Shown: piece by piece, positions 36,396 to 44,810 of the stretch
Layout of the letters: every line of letters starts with the position of its first letter
Position numbering within the stretch: the first letter of the stretch is position 1
Assembly (NCBI GenBank): GCA_019748195.1
Contig: JAIEPW010000006.1
Coordinates: forward strand, 1 to 60,288
Source of the DNA: Bryobacteraceae bacterium
GTDB taxonomy: Bacteria > Acidobacteriota > Terriglobia > Bryobacterales > Bryobacteraceae
Direction: 5' to 3'
Length of the DNA: 60,288 nucleotides
The notes under the pieces: model-generated
What the model saw: the letters and a program-made list of their open reading frames with translations, nothing else
Told to the model about the DNA's origin: nothing
Database searches by the model: none
Program-made: the position numbers and the translations under genes

Positions 36396-37484
36396 ATGCG
36401 CTGGCTGGTGCTGCTCCTCCCCTGTCTCGCCCCCGCCCAATTCCCAGCCGGCCTCCTCGGCGAGTGGCGAGCCCAAGTTTCCGGCGTCACCATGACCCTC
36501 CGCTTTGAACCCGGCGGACGCTGCTCCGTCGACAACGATCGCGGCGTCTGCAAGCTCCAGGACGGCTGGCTCACCTTCCGCTCCGACGATGGCGAGCTCG
36601 AGCGCTACGCCTATGACCTCGCACCCGGCCGCCTCACCCTCAGCGGCGGCGACCTCGATGAGCCCATCACCTTCCTGCCCGCCCAAGCGTCACCGCAAAC
36701 CCCGCACGCCCGCCGCTTCCACCAGCCCAAGTGGGGGCTCAGCTTCGCCCCGCCTCCCAACTGGAATGCCGCCGAACGCGACGGCCTCCTCCTGCTCGGC
36801 TCCCCCACCGAACCCGGCCTCATCGTGATCCGCTTCCAGCGCCGCACCGGCGAACCCCAACTCCGCGCCGGCTACGCCGCGGGACTCGAAGAAGCCGGCA
36901 TGAAGCTCGTCGCCGCCGCGCCCATCCAGACCACCCAGGCCGGCGCCTCCCCAGCCCTCGCCGGCGAACTCGCCGGCGCCTCCGCCGAAGGCCCCGTCAC
37001 CGCCCGCGTCATCGCCGTCCTCTCCCCCTTCGGCGATGCCGCCGTCATCCTCGCCATCACCACCAACGCCAACTACGCCAGGCTGAAGGCTCACGCCGAC
37101 GCCCTTGCCGCAACCGTGATGTTCTCCGAGCCCGCGAAATTCGCCGCGCGCGACGCCATCGCCGGCCAGTACATGTACTACTACCAGGGCGCCAGCGGCG
37201 GCGCCTACTCGCGGCAGGAAGTGCTGAATCTCTGTGCCAACGGAACCTTCTCCCGCGGCGGCGAAACCCATGGTTCCGGTTCCGCCGGCGCCGCCGTGAT
37301 TTCCAGCGCGAATAGCGGCCACTGGCTCGCCGACGGCGACGACCACCAGGGCGCCATCACGCTGATCTTCCGAAACGGCGACCGCGACGAGCTCGCCTAC
37401 CGCAAATCCGGCCCCGACATCGTCCTCAACGGCAAAAAGTACGGTCGCTTCGGCGACGGCGCCTGCTCCCAGCGCTCCCCATGA
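36396..37484 (+). CDS. secreted protein of unknown function
   Basis: A 362-residue protein with signal peptide MRWLVLLLPCLAPA. Residues about 20-90 (LLGEWRA...MTLRFEPGGRCSVDNDRG) resemble a small lipocalin/beta-barrel-type domain with GxW near the start; 110-240 look like a PsbP/YhcN-like domain (WGLSFAPPPNWNA, GLIVIRFQRR), and the C-terminus repeats a beta pattern with GQYMYYYQG and FSRGGETHG, ending with a Cys. Related proteins are common in soil bacteria; function unknown. After it, about 1.5 kb carries no gene. Confidence 0.7.
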   Translation: MRWLVLLLPCLAPAQFPAGLLGEWRAQVSGVTMTLRFEPGGRCSVDNDRGVCKLQDGWLTFRSDDGELERYAYDLAPGRLTLSGGDLDEPITFLPAQASPQTPHARRFHQPKWGLSFAPPPNWNAAERDGLLLLGSPTEPGLIVIRFQRRTGEPQLRAGYAAGLEEAGMKLVAAAPIQTTQAGASPALAGELAGASAEGPVTARVIAVLSPFGDAAVILAITTNANYARLKAHADALAATVMFSEPAKFAARDAIAGQYMYYYQGASGGAYSRQEVLNLCANGTFSRGGETHGSGSAGAAVISSANSGHWLADGDDHQGAITLIFRNGDRDELAYRKSGPDIVLNGKKYGRFGDGACSQRSP

Positions 37485-37586
37485 CATCGCCTTCGCAGAC
37501 TCACAACAGCAAAGTGGGAAAACCGCCTTTCTAGGCCATCCGGGCCCTCCAGTCCCCGCGTCCGGGCGAACGCCAGGCGAAGGGTG

Positions 37587-38010
37587 CCAGTTCCACCTGC
37601 TCCATATACCCGGACTAAGGAGGTATACCCCATCCGGCATACCCCGCCGCCCAATTCCAACAACTTGCAACGACTCCAGCCTCACAACTCCAGCGCTTGG
37701 TGATCTTCTTGGGCTAAGGGTCCGCAAGCCCCCGGAACACCCGGAACTGGCGCCGCCCCCCGAGTGCCTGTTCCGCCTGCTCCACCGCGAGCGGCGCCAG
37801 TTCCACCTGCCCCCAGCGACGGTCCTCCGGAACACGTGGAACTGGCACTCCTGCCTCCCCATCACTCCGGACACCCCGCCGACCCCCGCACCCGTTCCGC
37901 CTGCCCCAAATGCCGAGCCTGGTGCTGACCCAGAATCTCCGGCCCAGCCCCCACCGTGAACCGCGGAAACGAAACGAACGGGTTCCGGAACCGGACCCCG
38001 GTCCACGTCA
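37587..38010. repeat. left copy of a diverged duplicated non-coding block
   Basis: Segments recur in the same order at 38629-38905. Examples are TCCACCTGCTCC at about 37592 and 38634, GGCATACC-CGCCG at about 37637 and 38675, GAGTGCCTGTTCC at 37761 and 38780, CCCCAAATGCCGA at 37905 and 38801, and CCCACCGTGAACCGC at 37949 and 38830. Identity is patchy, so the duplication is old. Long reading frames cross the block on both strands, but they follow GC bias rather than any family. No gene is recognised. Confidence 0.6.
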
Positions 38011-38046
38011 AACGCGCTCAAGCTCCCAGGCGACCTGATCACTTCA

Positions 38047-38126
38047 CGCTCCAACGAAGGGAGTTGGCGCACATACTCGTGCAGCTTGTAGTGCCGCCTT
38101 CAGGCGGCAGGGGCCTTCAGGCCCCG
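38047..38126 (+). repeat. 80-bp triple-hairpin repeat, unit A
   Basis: Contains three stems: CCAAC/GTTGG around GAAGGGA (38051-38066), GCCGCC/GGCGGC around TTCA (38093-38108), and GGGGCC/GGCCCC around TTCA (38110-38125). It is nearly the same as units B and C; where the second stem changes (GCCGCC to ACCGCC), its partner changes to match (GGCGGC to GGCGGT), which points to selection or transfer at the structure level. Confidence 0.8.
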
Positions 38127-38379
38127 TTAACCCCACCCCCGGCGACCCAAGCGTCCGACAACACACCAGTCTGCCGGCCACGCCCCCCGCGCGGCCGTCC
38201 GAAACCGCCGGCTCCGCCATCAGACGTTCGGCCCAGTCCGGCAGCGATGCGCTCCGTTGCGACACCTGCCCAGTTGAGGCCACCGGCATACCAACCCCGC
38301 GGAAGACCCGTCAAGAAAATAGGGAGCCGCGATGCGTAAGCGAGCGGCACACGATCCTGCTGCAAGACGCAGGCTGTCG

Positions 38380-38404
38380 AACCGCCTTCAGGGGTAGCCC
38401 TGTT
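38380..38404 (+). repeat. truncated triple-hairpin unit
   Basis: AACCGCCTTCAGG followed by GGTAG and CCC, a collapsed form of the second and third hairpins, lies directly before unit B. It has lost the inner bases of the third stem, so this is a decayed first member of the tandem. Confidence 0.5.
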
Positions 38405-38508
38405 GAAGATAGCGAACACTCCCACATGCGCTCCAACGAAGGGAGTTGGCGCACATACTCGCGCAGCTTGTAGAACCGCCTTCAGGCGGTAGGGGCCTTC
38501 AGGCCCCG
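38405..38508 (+). repeat. 104-bp tandem repeat, unit B (with 80-bp triple-hairpin core)
   Basis: The core is 38429-38508. The 24 bp before it (GAAGATAGCGAACAC plus flanks) is repeated before unit C with few changes, so B and C form a true tandem of period 104. Stems: CCAAC/GTTGG, ACCGCC/GGCGGT, GGGGCC/GGCCCC. Confidence 0.8.
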
Positions 38509-38612
38509 TGGAAGATCGCAAACATTCCCATGCGCTCCAACGAAGGGAATTGGCGCACATACTCGTGCAGCTTGTAGAACCGCCTTCAGGCGGTAGGGGC
38601 CTTCAGGCCCCG
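38509..38612 (+). repeat. 104-bp tandem repeat, unit C
   Basis: The core is 38533-38612, exactly 104 bp after the core of unit B, differing at only a few positions (GGGAA for GGGAG, CGTGC for CGCGC). It ends at the same G after GGCCCC. Both full units keep all three stems. Confidence 0.8.
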
Positions 38613-38628
38613 ATTATGGCATCGGGGT

Positions 38629-38905
38629 GTCAGTCCACCTGCTCCAGATCACCCGATGAAGGAGGAACCCTTTCGGCATACCGCGCCGCGTCATTCCAGC
38701 AACTCGCGTGACTCCAGACTCACGACAGCGCAATCGGCCTTCTGGAGCGTCCGGAACACGCGGAACTGGCATTGCCTCCCGAGTGCCTGTTCCCCCTACC
38801 CCAAATGCCGACCCTGGTGCTGACTAGCCCCCACCGTGAACCGCAGAACCGGAACGAACGGGTTTCGGAATCGGACCCGGTTCGCGTCCAACGCGCTCGC
38901 CGGCA
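38629..38905. repeat. right copy of the diverged duplicated non-coding block
   Basis: Shorter partner of 37587-38010, lacking the about 140 bp that carries the second AGTTCCACCTGC set in the left block. The triple-hairpin units lie between the two copies. No gene is recognised between 37485 and 39053. Confidence 0.6.
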
Positions 38906-39053
38906 CTGGCGCTCCCCTCCCACACCACGCTCCCAGCGCACATACTCCCGCGCGGGCGCGACGCAAGACCCACTCCGCTGTCAAGACCCACTCCGCTGTA
39001 ACGTGTGAGAAGATCTACCGTGAAGCGTGAACGAAGCGCACAAGGCGGGCGAC

Positions 39054-39884
39054 ATGGCTGACGACGCGAGGATCGGGACACCCTGGCAGAATGACGAGCT
39101 CGACGCGATTGTAGCTGATTACTTCGACATGCTTGAGGCCGATCTTTCCGGCCAGCCGTACGTCAAGTTGAGGCACAGCCGGGCATTGATGACGAAGATC
39201 GGCAGGACGCACCGATCCATCGAGTTCAAACACCAGAACATTTCGGCCGTCCTCGACGAACTCGGCATGCCCTGGATCCCGGGCTACATTCCCAAACGGA
39301 ATTACCAGAACGCGATTTTCGACGCCATCGACCGTTACCTGACGCAACACCCAGCGATTCTTGATGTGGTCCCGGCGTCTCAAACGACTGCGCCACCGTC
39401 TACGGTCTTCGTTGAGGTGCCGATCCTCTCCGCTCCCGCAGAGCCGATTCCGGACCGCTTGCGCAGGCTTGTTCAGAAGTTTGATCCGGTAGAGCGTGAC
39501 TATCGCAACAGGTCGCTGGGCAGAGCTGGCGAGTCCTTTGTAGTTGATCTCGAACGGCGCCAGCTCTCCGAGGCCGACCGGACTGATCTGGCCGGAAAGG
39601 TTCGGTGGGTCGCCGCAGAAGACGGCGACGGCGCTGGCTACGATGTGCTGTCTTTCGACCGCAGCGGCTGCACGCGCCTTATCGAGGTGAAAACTACAAA
39701 CGGGTCCGCGCGGACGCCGTTCTACTTGAGCCGGAACGAGCTTGGACTTGCGGAGGAAAGGCCGACAGAATGGCGCATTTACCGCGTTCACCTGTTCGCC
39801 AAAGATCCGCACGTTTTCACGATTGCTCCGCCGTTGAAAGCCTCCGTGAACCTGCGCCCTGAAACGTGGCGCGTATTTTTCTAA
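39054..39884 (+). CDS. DUF3883-domain, restriction-endonuclease-like protein
   Basis: About 276 residues from ATG 39054 (AAGGCGGG upstream; GTG 39027 possible). The C-terminal half shows the DUF3883 pattern: GRAGESFVVDLERRQL, then GAGYDVLSFDRSG, RLIEVKTTNGS and PFYLSRNELGLA. The Asp, then Glu-x-Lys spacing is the PD-(D/E)xK nuclease layout. The N-terminal half (NDELDAIVADYFDML, LRHSRALMTKIGRTHRSIEFKHQNISAVL) is a helical domain often coupled to it. DUF3883 occurs in restriction and anti-phage proteins, so a DNA-cleaving defence role is plausible but not shown. No methylase is nearby. Confidence 0.85.
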   Translation: MADDARIGTPWQNDELDAIVADYFDMLEADLSGQPYVKLRHSRALMTKIGRTHRSIEFKHQNISAVLDELGMPWIPGYIPKRNYQNAIFDAIDRYLTQHPAILDVVPASQTTAPPSTVFVEVPILSAPAEPIPDRLRRLVQKFDPVERDYRNRSLGRAGESFVVDLERRQLSEADRTDLAGKVRWVAAEDGDGAGYDVLSFDRSGCTRLIEVKTTNGSARTPFYLSRNELGLAEERPTEWRIYRVHLFAKDPHVFTIAPPLKASVNLRPETWRVFF

Positions 39885-40043
39885 CGCATGAGCGGCCCGA
39901 CGCGCATGAGGAGAGGATCACGAAGGACCAAAGTTCGGCTGAAAGCAGTTGGGGTTGGCCGGCGCACTGGGGCGTCCGCTCAATTCCTGCTAAGGAACAG
40001 CACCGGACCAAGCACAGAGGTGGCCCCGCGCTTGGGCTGCAAG

Positions 40044-40976
40044 TCATCCTGGTGCGTCGATGTTGATTGAAATTGCTGCAGACATTGGTCCACTCCGGAG
40101 ATTGAAAACTCGGAATAGTCCTTCATCCTCCACGGGATTTGTTCCTGCGAGGTACCCTTCCTTGCACCCGATGACGAGGTCGGCGACGAAATGTTGTAGG
40201 CTCCAGAACTCTTTTTCCCAGCCCTTCGGCATTCCGGCTACTTGAACGAAGGACGGGTGCTGCCCTTTTGATAGAGCTGCGCGTTGGAGCTTTTCGTGTA
40301 GAACAACAGCATTGATGACTCGGCAACCGACCGTCACTGCTGTGACTGGTGCTGGTCCGTTCGCGTCGGCGGGCAGTTCAGTCATCCACGGTATTTCGAC
40401 GGGATTGTAGAGCTGATAATGAACAGGAATACCATGCTTATTCGTATAATCAAGAATTGCACTGTACTGCTGGGCCGCAAATTCCAGTGCCCTATACCGG
40501 GAGTCACGTGAGAAATGGAACGCCCGGGTCTTAACGCTCGACCGATACTCGCTGTCAGTCGCAAGGAGCCTAGCGAATCCAACGCGGTAGTCGATTGGAA
40601 GGGCGTCCGTCGCGCTCTCGATCTCATCAGGATAGAGCCGCTTGGATTGAAGCAAGGCTAACTTCGTCCCGAGGATGTGCCCGCGCTGGCGGAAGATAAT
40701 CAAAATGCCGATGTCCGCGATCTCCCACGAGCCCCAGAATCGTCCTCCTCCTATGAAGTGCGTTTCCAGGTTTACAACCCAGTTCGAGGAAAACCGAAAT
40801 GGTGCGGCGAACTCCGCCAGGTGACCAATTAGACCATGGTCGAGTGTCGTCTCCCACGTTGTCGGGATGCGCGAGAGAGTTGACGAACTCCGCAGATTTA
40901 CCTGGGCGAACACATCTCTAATCCAATCGACCACGGCTTCCGGTATAGCGAAAGGCGCTGCAGGCATACTCGCCAT
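40044..40976 (-). CDS. hypothetical protein of an accessory family
   Basis: About 310 residues from ATG 40976 (a further in-frame start lies at 40967). No signal peptide or membrane helix. Distinct segments are ETHFIGGGRFWGSWEIADIG, HILGTKLALLQSKRLYP and, later, WSLQHFVADLVIGCKEGYLAG. I do not recognise a named domain; proteins with this GRFWG-EIADIG/LLQSKRLYP pattern are seen sporadically in diverse bacteria, which suggests an accessory, possibly defence-linked role. Base composition is clearly less GC-rich than neighbours (for example about half at 40441-40500). It converges with the DUF3883 gene; the 159 bp between holds nothing recognised. Confidence 0.65.
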   Translation of the reverse strand: MASMPAAPFAIPEAVVDWIRDVFAQVNLRSSSTLSRIPTTWETTLDHGLIGHLAEFAAPFRFSSNWVVNLETHFIGGGRFWGSWEIADIGILIIFRQRGHILGTKLALLQSKRLYPDEIESATDALPIDYRVGFARLLATDSEYRSSVKTRAFHFSRDSRYRALEFAAQQYSAILDYTNKHGIPVHYQLYNPVEIPWMTELPADANGPAPVTAVTVGCRVINAVVLHEKLQRAALSKGQHPSFVQVAGMPKGWEKEFWSLQHFVADLVIGCKEGYLAGTNPVEDEGLFRVFNLRSGPMSAAISINIDAPG

Positions 40977-41556
40977 TGTACTGTAGAGTGACGAATCGGA
41001 GTGCGACCGCGTTGTGTTAACACACTGCAATCAGCCGTCGTGCAATGCATGTTTCTGACAAAATAGGAACTTGTAATTAGAAAGACATGTATTTCGGGAC
41101 GGTTGCCTCATTCCCCGCGACCTCCATCCGTGAAGCCGCTGTAAGCACAATGTCTGGTGCGACCTGCATTCCGCCCGCCTTCATTCGTCGAGCGGCGACC
41201 GGAAACCCTCCGCAATCCGCCGCAGCACCTCTCCCACCCAACGCCAGCGAGCGCCGTCGCTTACGAATGCCCCGAGCCATCGCAAGTCAGCGCCGAATTC
41301 CAGCACCGAAACCAGCACTCCCGGCGAGCAAGTTCAGGTAAAGCAAATAGCCTTCGGAGCGGAGGAAGACTTCCTCGCGAATCATGCCATTGAGTGATAC
41401 TGTGAGGAAGATCAGGGATATAAGCTTGTGATGGGAGGAATGCCGCGAACTATGCCGATTGGTTGAATCCATCGTAAGGGAATCATCGGGGCTATCCCCC
41501 CGAACCGCCGTCCCGTATGCGCGGCAGGATAATCGGATGTCGAATGGAGATGTAGC
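40977..41556. other. gap with only gene relics
   Basis: No intact gene is seen between the 310-residue protein and the DUF4236 gene. The only coding-like material is the broken minus-strand frame at 41181-41385. No RNA gene, terminator or palindrome was recognised. Confidence 0.5.
41181..41385 (-). pseudogene. frameshifted relic of a short hypothetical gene
   Basis: One minus-strand frame reads MIREEVFLRSEGYLLYLNLLAG from ATG 41385. After a one-base slip near 41320-41335 a second frame continues VLVSVLEFGADLRWL, then FVSDGARWRWVGEVLRRIAEGF and stops at 41181. Joined, they make a plausible acidic/hydrophobic protein of about 68 residues of unknown family. Either frame alone is short, so this may be chance. 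Confidence 0.25.
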
Positions 41557-42689
41557 ATGAGTTGGCGATTTCGAAAGTCTTTCAAGCTCTTGCCGGGTAT
41601 CAAACTCAACCTGACGAGTAGAGGCTTGAGCGCCACCATAGGTGCCTCCCCCTTTAGCGTCAATGTTGGTCCGCGAGGCGTCTATGGCAACGTCAGCATC
41701 CCCGGGACCGGTGTGTCTGCACGTCAGCGTCTCGACGTCGCGCCGCGAGACGAGGGAAGTGGTGTCGCACCGAGCATTGCACCTTTATCTCTCTCGGAGA
41801 CATTGTTCACGCCCGTCGAGCCTAGCACTACCAGGGAAATCCGCAGTTCGAGCACTGAGCTCCTCAGGAAGCCTACGACGAGCGCTCCACGCTGGCCAGC
41901 GACGTAAATAGTGCTGAGCGAGAAGCAAGCTTCGCGCAGCGACGGCACGCAGCTTGGGACAGCGGGTTCCTTTTCAAGCGTGTGTTCAAGAATGCCTTCG
42001 CACTGCGTAAGGAGACGGCCGAGATCGCAGACGCCAAGTTGCAGGAACTGCGGGAGCAGCTTCGATTAACGATATTGGTGACGCAGATCGAAATTGATCC
42101 CGCGCAAGCCGAACCGTACTACAGAATGCGAGATGAGTTCGCCGCTTTGTCGGGCTGCAAGAGAATCTGGGATACGCTAGACCGGCGTGGAATCAACCGT
42201 TCAGCGGAGCGCTCAGCAGCAAGCGAAGCTATCACTCGCGAAGCTGTTTCCTTCGCTTTGTCCTCATGCGATCTTCTCGGGTGGGAGCAGAAGGTTCCGC
42301 ACTTGGCGAACCGAAACGGCGGGGATTTGTACCTGTATCCCGGCTTCGTTCTGTACCGGGCATCGAGGCAAGCGTTCGCCCTGATTGACGCGTCAGAAAT
42401 CAAGCTGGAGTTTCGGAACGTACGTTTTGTTGAGGAGGAGTTCATCCCCTCGGACAGTCAGGTCGTCGGCCAAACATGGGCGAAGGTGAACAAAGACGGT
42501 AGCCCTGATCGACGATTCCGCGACAACTACCAGATTCCGCTCGTGCTCTATGGAGCGCTAACGTTTCGCAGTTCAAGTGGACTTCAAGAGGAGTACCAGT
42601 TCTCCAACGCGGCACTGGCAGAGCGGTTCGCGGTGGCGTGGACAGTTTTTCAGAAATCGTACTCGTCCTGCAGAGGAGCTTCTAAGTAG
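41557..42689 (+). pseudogene. DUF4236-domain protein gene with a one-base frameshift
   Basis: The first frame starts at ATG 41557 with the DUF4236 domain (MSWRFRKSFKLLPGIKLNL, then VNVGPRGVYGNVSIPGTG) and ends at a stop at 41907. The downstream frame, open from 41856 to 42689, reads EAYDERSTLASDV, a long helical part, then LYPGFVLYRASRQAFALI and SDSQVVGQTWAKVNKDGSPDRRFRDN, which is the usual second half of this protein. The junction is at 41866-41870: AGGAAGCC where AGGGAAGCC would keep one frame. A single missing G explains all. It may be a true mutation or a sequencing error; no slippery site is present. Function of the family is unknown. Confidence 0.8.
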
Positions 42690-42937
42690 GCGTCCAGAAC
42701 GGGCGCGTCCACCTCTGCTGTGATCGAGAGCAGAGCCGATTGAACGGTCCTCACCTCCGTTCGACACCCTTTCTCGTTGGCCGTCGGGCCGCACAGAGCT
42801 TCTTGCTCTTGCAGTCGGCTCACTTACTCCTCACAATCGTGCACGGCTATCGAATCCGCTCGGTGATCGCGGCGTGCCGTTGAGCTGTGAGAGTCTACCA
42901 CTCTCGCCAACCCCCAACTGCGATATCCTCATCACCC

Positions 42938-44809
42938 ATGCGCCCCCTCACCCTCCTCCTCTCCGCGACCACCCTCTTCGCCCAGCCCACCCTCACCAAG
43001 GACGACCTCGCTCCCTTCCTCGACGGCATCATCCCCCTCCAACTTGCCCGCGAGGACCTTGCCGGCCTCACCATCGCCGTCGTGAAAGACGGCGAAGTCC
43101 TCTTCGCCAAAGGCTACGGCTACTCCGACGTCGCCAACAAAAAGCCGGTCGATCCCGCCCTCACGCTCTTCCGCCCCGGCTCCGTCTCCAAGCTCTTCAT
43201 CTGGACCAGCGTCATGCAACAAGTGGAGCAGGGCAAGATCAACCTCGGCCAGGACGTCAATCAGTACCTCGACTTCCGCGTCCCCGCCGGCCTCACCATG
43301 CGCCACATCATGACGCACACCAGCGGATATGAAGAAACCATCAAGGACCTGTTCGTCAGTCGCGCCGAAGACCTGCCCTCCCTCGAAAACTACCTGAAGA
43401 ACGGCCAGCCGCGACCGCTGTTCGCGCCGGGCGCCACTCCCGCCTACTCCAACTACGCCACCGCGCTCGCCGGTTACATCGTGCAGCGCGTCTCCGGCGA
43501 AAAGCTGGAAGACTACATCGAAAAGCACATCTTCACGCCGCTCGGCATGAAGCAGTCCAGCTTCCGCCAGCCCCTTCCCCCCGCGCTGCAGCCCCATATG
43601 TCCGAAGGCTACGCGCTCGCCTCCGGCAAGCCGAAGGGCTTCGAATTCGTCGGCGGCTGGCCCGCCGGCAGCCTGTCCAGTTCCGCCCTCGATATGACGC
43701 GATTTGTCACCGCGCACCTGAACTACGGCAAGCTCGGCGAGAATCGCATCCTCACGGAAGAAACCGCCCGCCAGATGTATCAGCGCCAGAAGGGCCTCAC
43801 GCCCGACATGAACGCGATGGCGCTCGGCTTCTACGAAGAATCGCAGAACGGCCTCCGCATCATCGGGCACGGAGGCGACACCGGCTGGTTCCACAGCGAC
43901 CTCCACCTCGTCCACGAAAAGAACCTCGGCATTTTCCTCAGCTACAACTCCGCCGGAAAAGGCGGCGCCAATTCCCGAGGCTGGCTCTGGAAACAGGTCC
44001 TCGACCGCTATTTCCCCGACACCCGCCCCTCGCCGCCCACCACCTCCAACGGCCCGGCGGATTCGAAAATCGTCGCCGGCACTTACCTCACCTCGCGCCG
44101 CGCCGACCATTCCCTGCTCAAGCCGCTGGGCATCCTCGGCGAAGCCGAAATCACCGCGCTCCCGGATGGCCGCCTCCAGACCGACGCGTTCCGCACCGAC
44201 AGTGGACAGCCCGAGAAGTGGCGCGCCATCGGACCGATGTTGTTCGAAAGCGAATCCCAGAAACGGCGACTGCGCTTCATTGGCGATCCCAACGGAAGAC
44301 TGGTCGCGGTTACCGATTTCGCCGCCTTCGTCTTCGAACGCGCGGGCTTCTGGGCCAACCAGAAAGTCCATCTTGCGATCGGCGGTTTCTCGCTGGGCGT
44401 GCTCGCGCTCGCCCTGCTGTTCTGGCCCGTCGCGGCGCTAATCCGCCGTTATTACGGCGAACGTCTCGAAGTCGATTCCACGCAACTGCGGCGGCGCCGC
44501 TGGGTCCGCTTCGCCTGCGCTTTACAACTTCTCGCGCTTGCCCTCTGGGCCATGGCATTCCAGCCGGCCGCTGCCGGCGAGATCGGGAAGCTGTCCTCTC
44601 CATTGGACACGCGCCTGCACCTTACGCAAGCTTTGATCGTGGTGGCGATGTGCGGCGCTGCCTTCGCCATCTGGCACGGCATGCAGAGCTGGCGCAGGAA
44701 GAATAGCGCGCTCTTCAAGCTGGTGGAAGGAAGCATCGCGCTCGCCTCCATCGGGTTCCTGTTCCTGGTCATCAACTGGAACATGCTCGATTTCAGCCTG
44801 CGCTATTAA
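42938..44809 (+). CDS. serine hydrolase (beta-lactamase fold) with C-terminal membrane helices
   Basis: About 623 residues from ATG 42938 with signal peptide MRPLTLLLSATTLFAQ. Nucleophile SVSK is at 82-85, the YSN motif in AYSNYATALAGY near 170, and the third motif HGGDTGW near 310. After a middle beta-type domain (about 370-470) the last 150 residues contain several membrane helices (FSLGVLALALLFWPVAALI, ACALQLLALALWAMAF and two more). Such proteins are likely membrane-bound D-Ala peptidase or esterase-like enzymes facing the periplasm. Its stop is 1 bp from the stop of the convergent GT39 gene. Confidence 0.88.
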   Translation: MRPLTLLLSATTLFAQPTLTKDDLAPFLDGIIPLQLAREDLAGLTIAVVKDGEVLFAKGYGYSDVANKKPVDPALTLFRPGSVSKLFIWTSVMQQVEQGKINLGQDVNQYLDFRVPAGLTMRHIMTHTSGYEETIKDLFVSRAEDLPSLENYLKNGQPRPLFAPGATPAYSNYATALAGYIVQRVSGEKLEDYIEKHIFTPLGMKQSSFRQPLPPALQPHMSEGYALASGKPKGFEFVGGWPAGSLSSSALDMTRFVTAHLNYGKLGENRILTEETARQMYQRQKGLTPDMNAMALGFYEESQNGLRIIGHGGDTGWFHSDLHLVHEKNLGIFLSYNSAGKGGANSRGWLWKQVLDRYFPDTRPSPPTTSNGPADSKIVAGTYLTSRRADHSLLKPLGILGEAEITALPDGRLQTDAFRTDSGQPEKWRAIGPMLFESESQKRRLRFIGDPNGRLVAVTDFAAFVFERAGFWANQKVHLAIGGFSLGVLALALLFWPVAALIRRYYGERLEVDSTQLRRRRWVRFACALQLLALALWAMAFQPAAAGEIGKLSSPLDTRLHLTQALIVVAMCGAAFAIWHGMQSWRRKNSALFKLVEGSIALASIGFLFLVINWNMLDFSLRY

Positions 44810-44810
44810 G

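Noticed and set aside
38405-38612. CRISPR-like array of repeats
   Set aside because: Repeats are 104 bp in direct tandem with almost no spacer diversity, contain three hairpins, and have no cas genes nearby.
39888-40070. Sixty-codon basic frame after the DUF3883 gene
   Set aside because: No ribosome site, no family and it runs into the end of the convergent gene; probably chance.
41860-41875. Programmed -1 frameshift in the DUF4236 gene
   Set aside because: No slippery heptamer and no strong downstream stem; a lost G is simpler.
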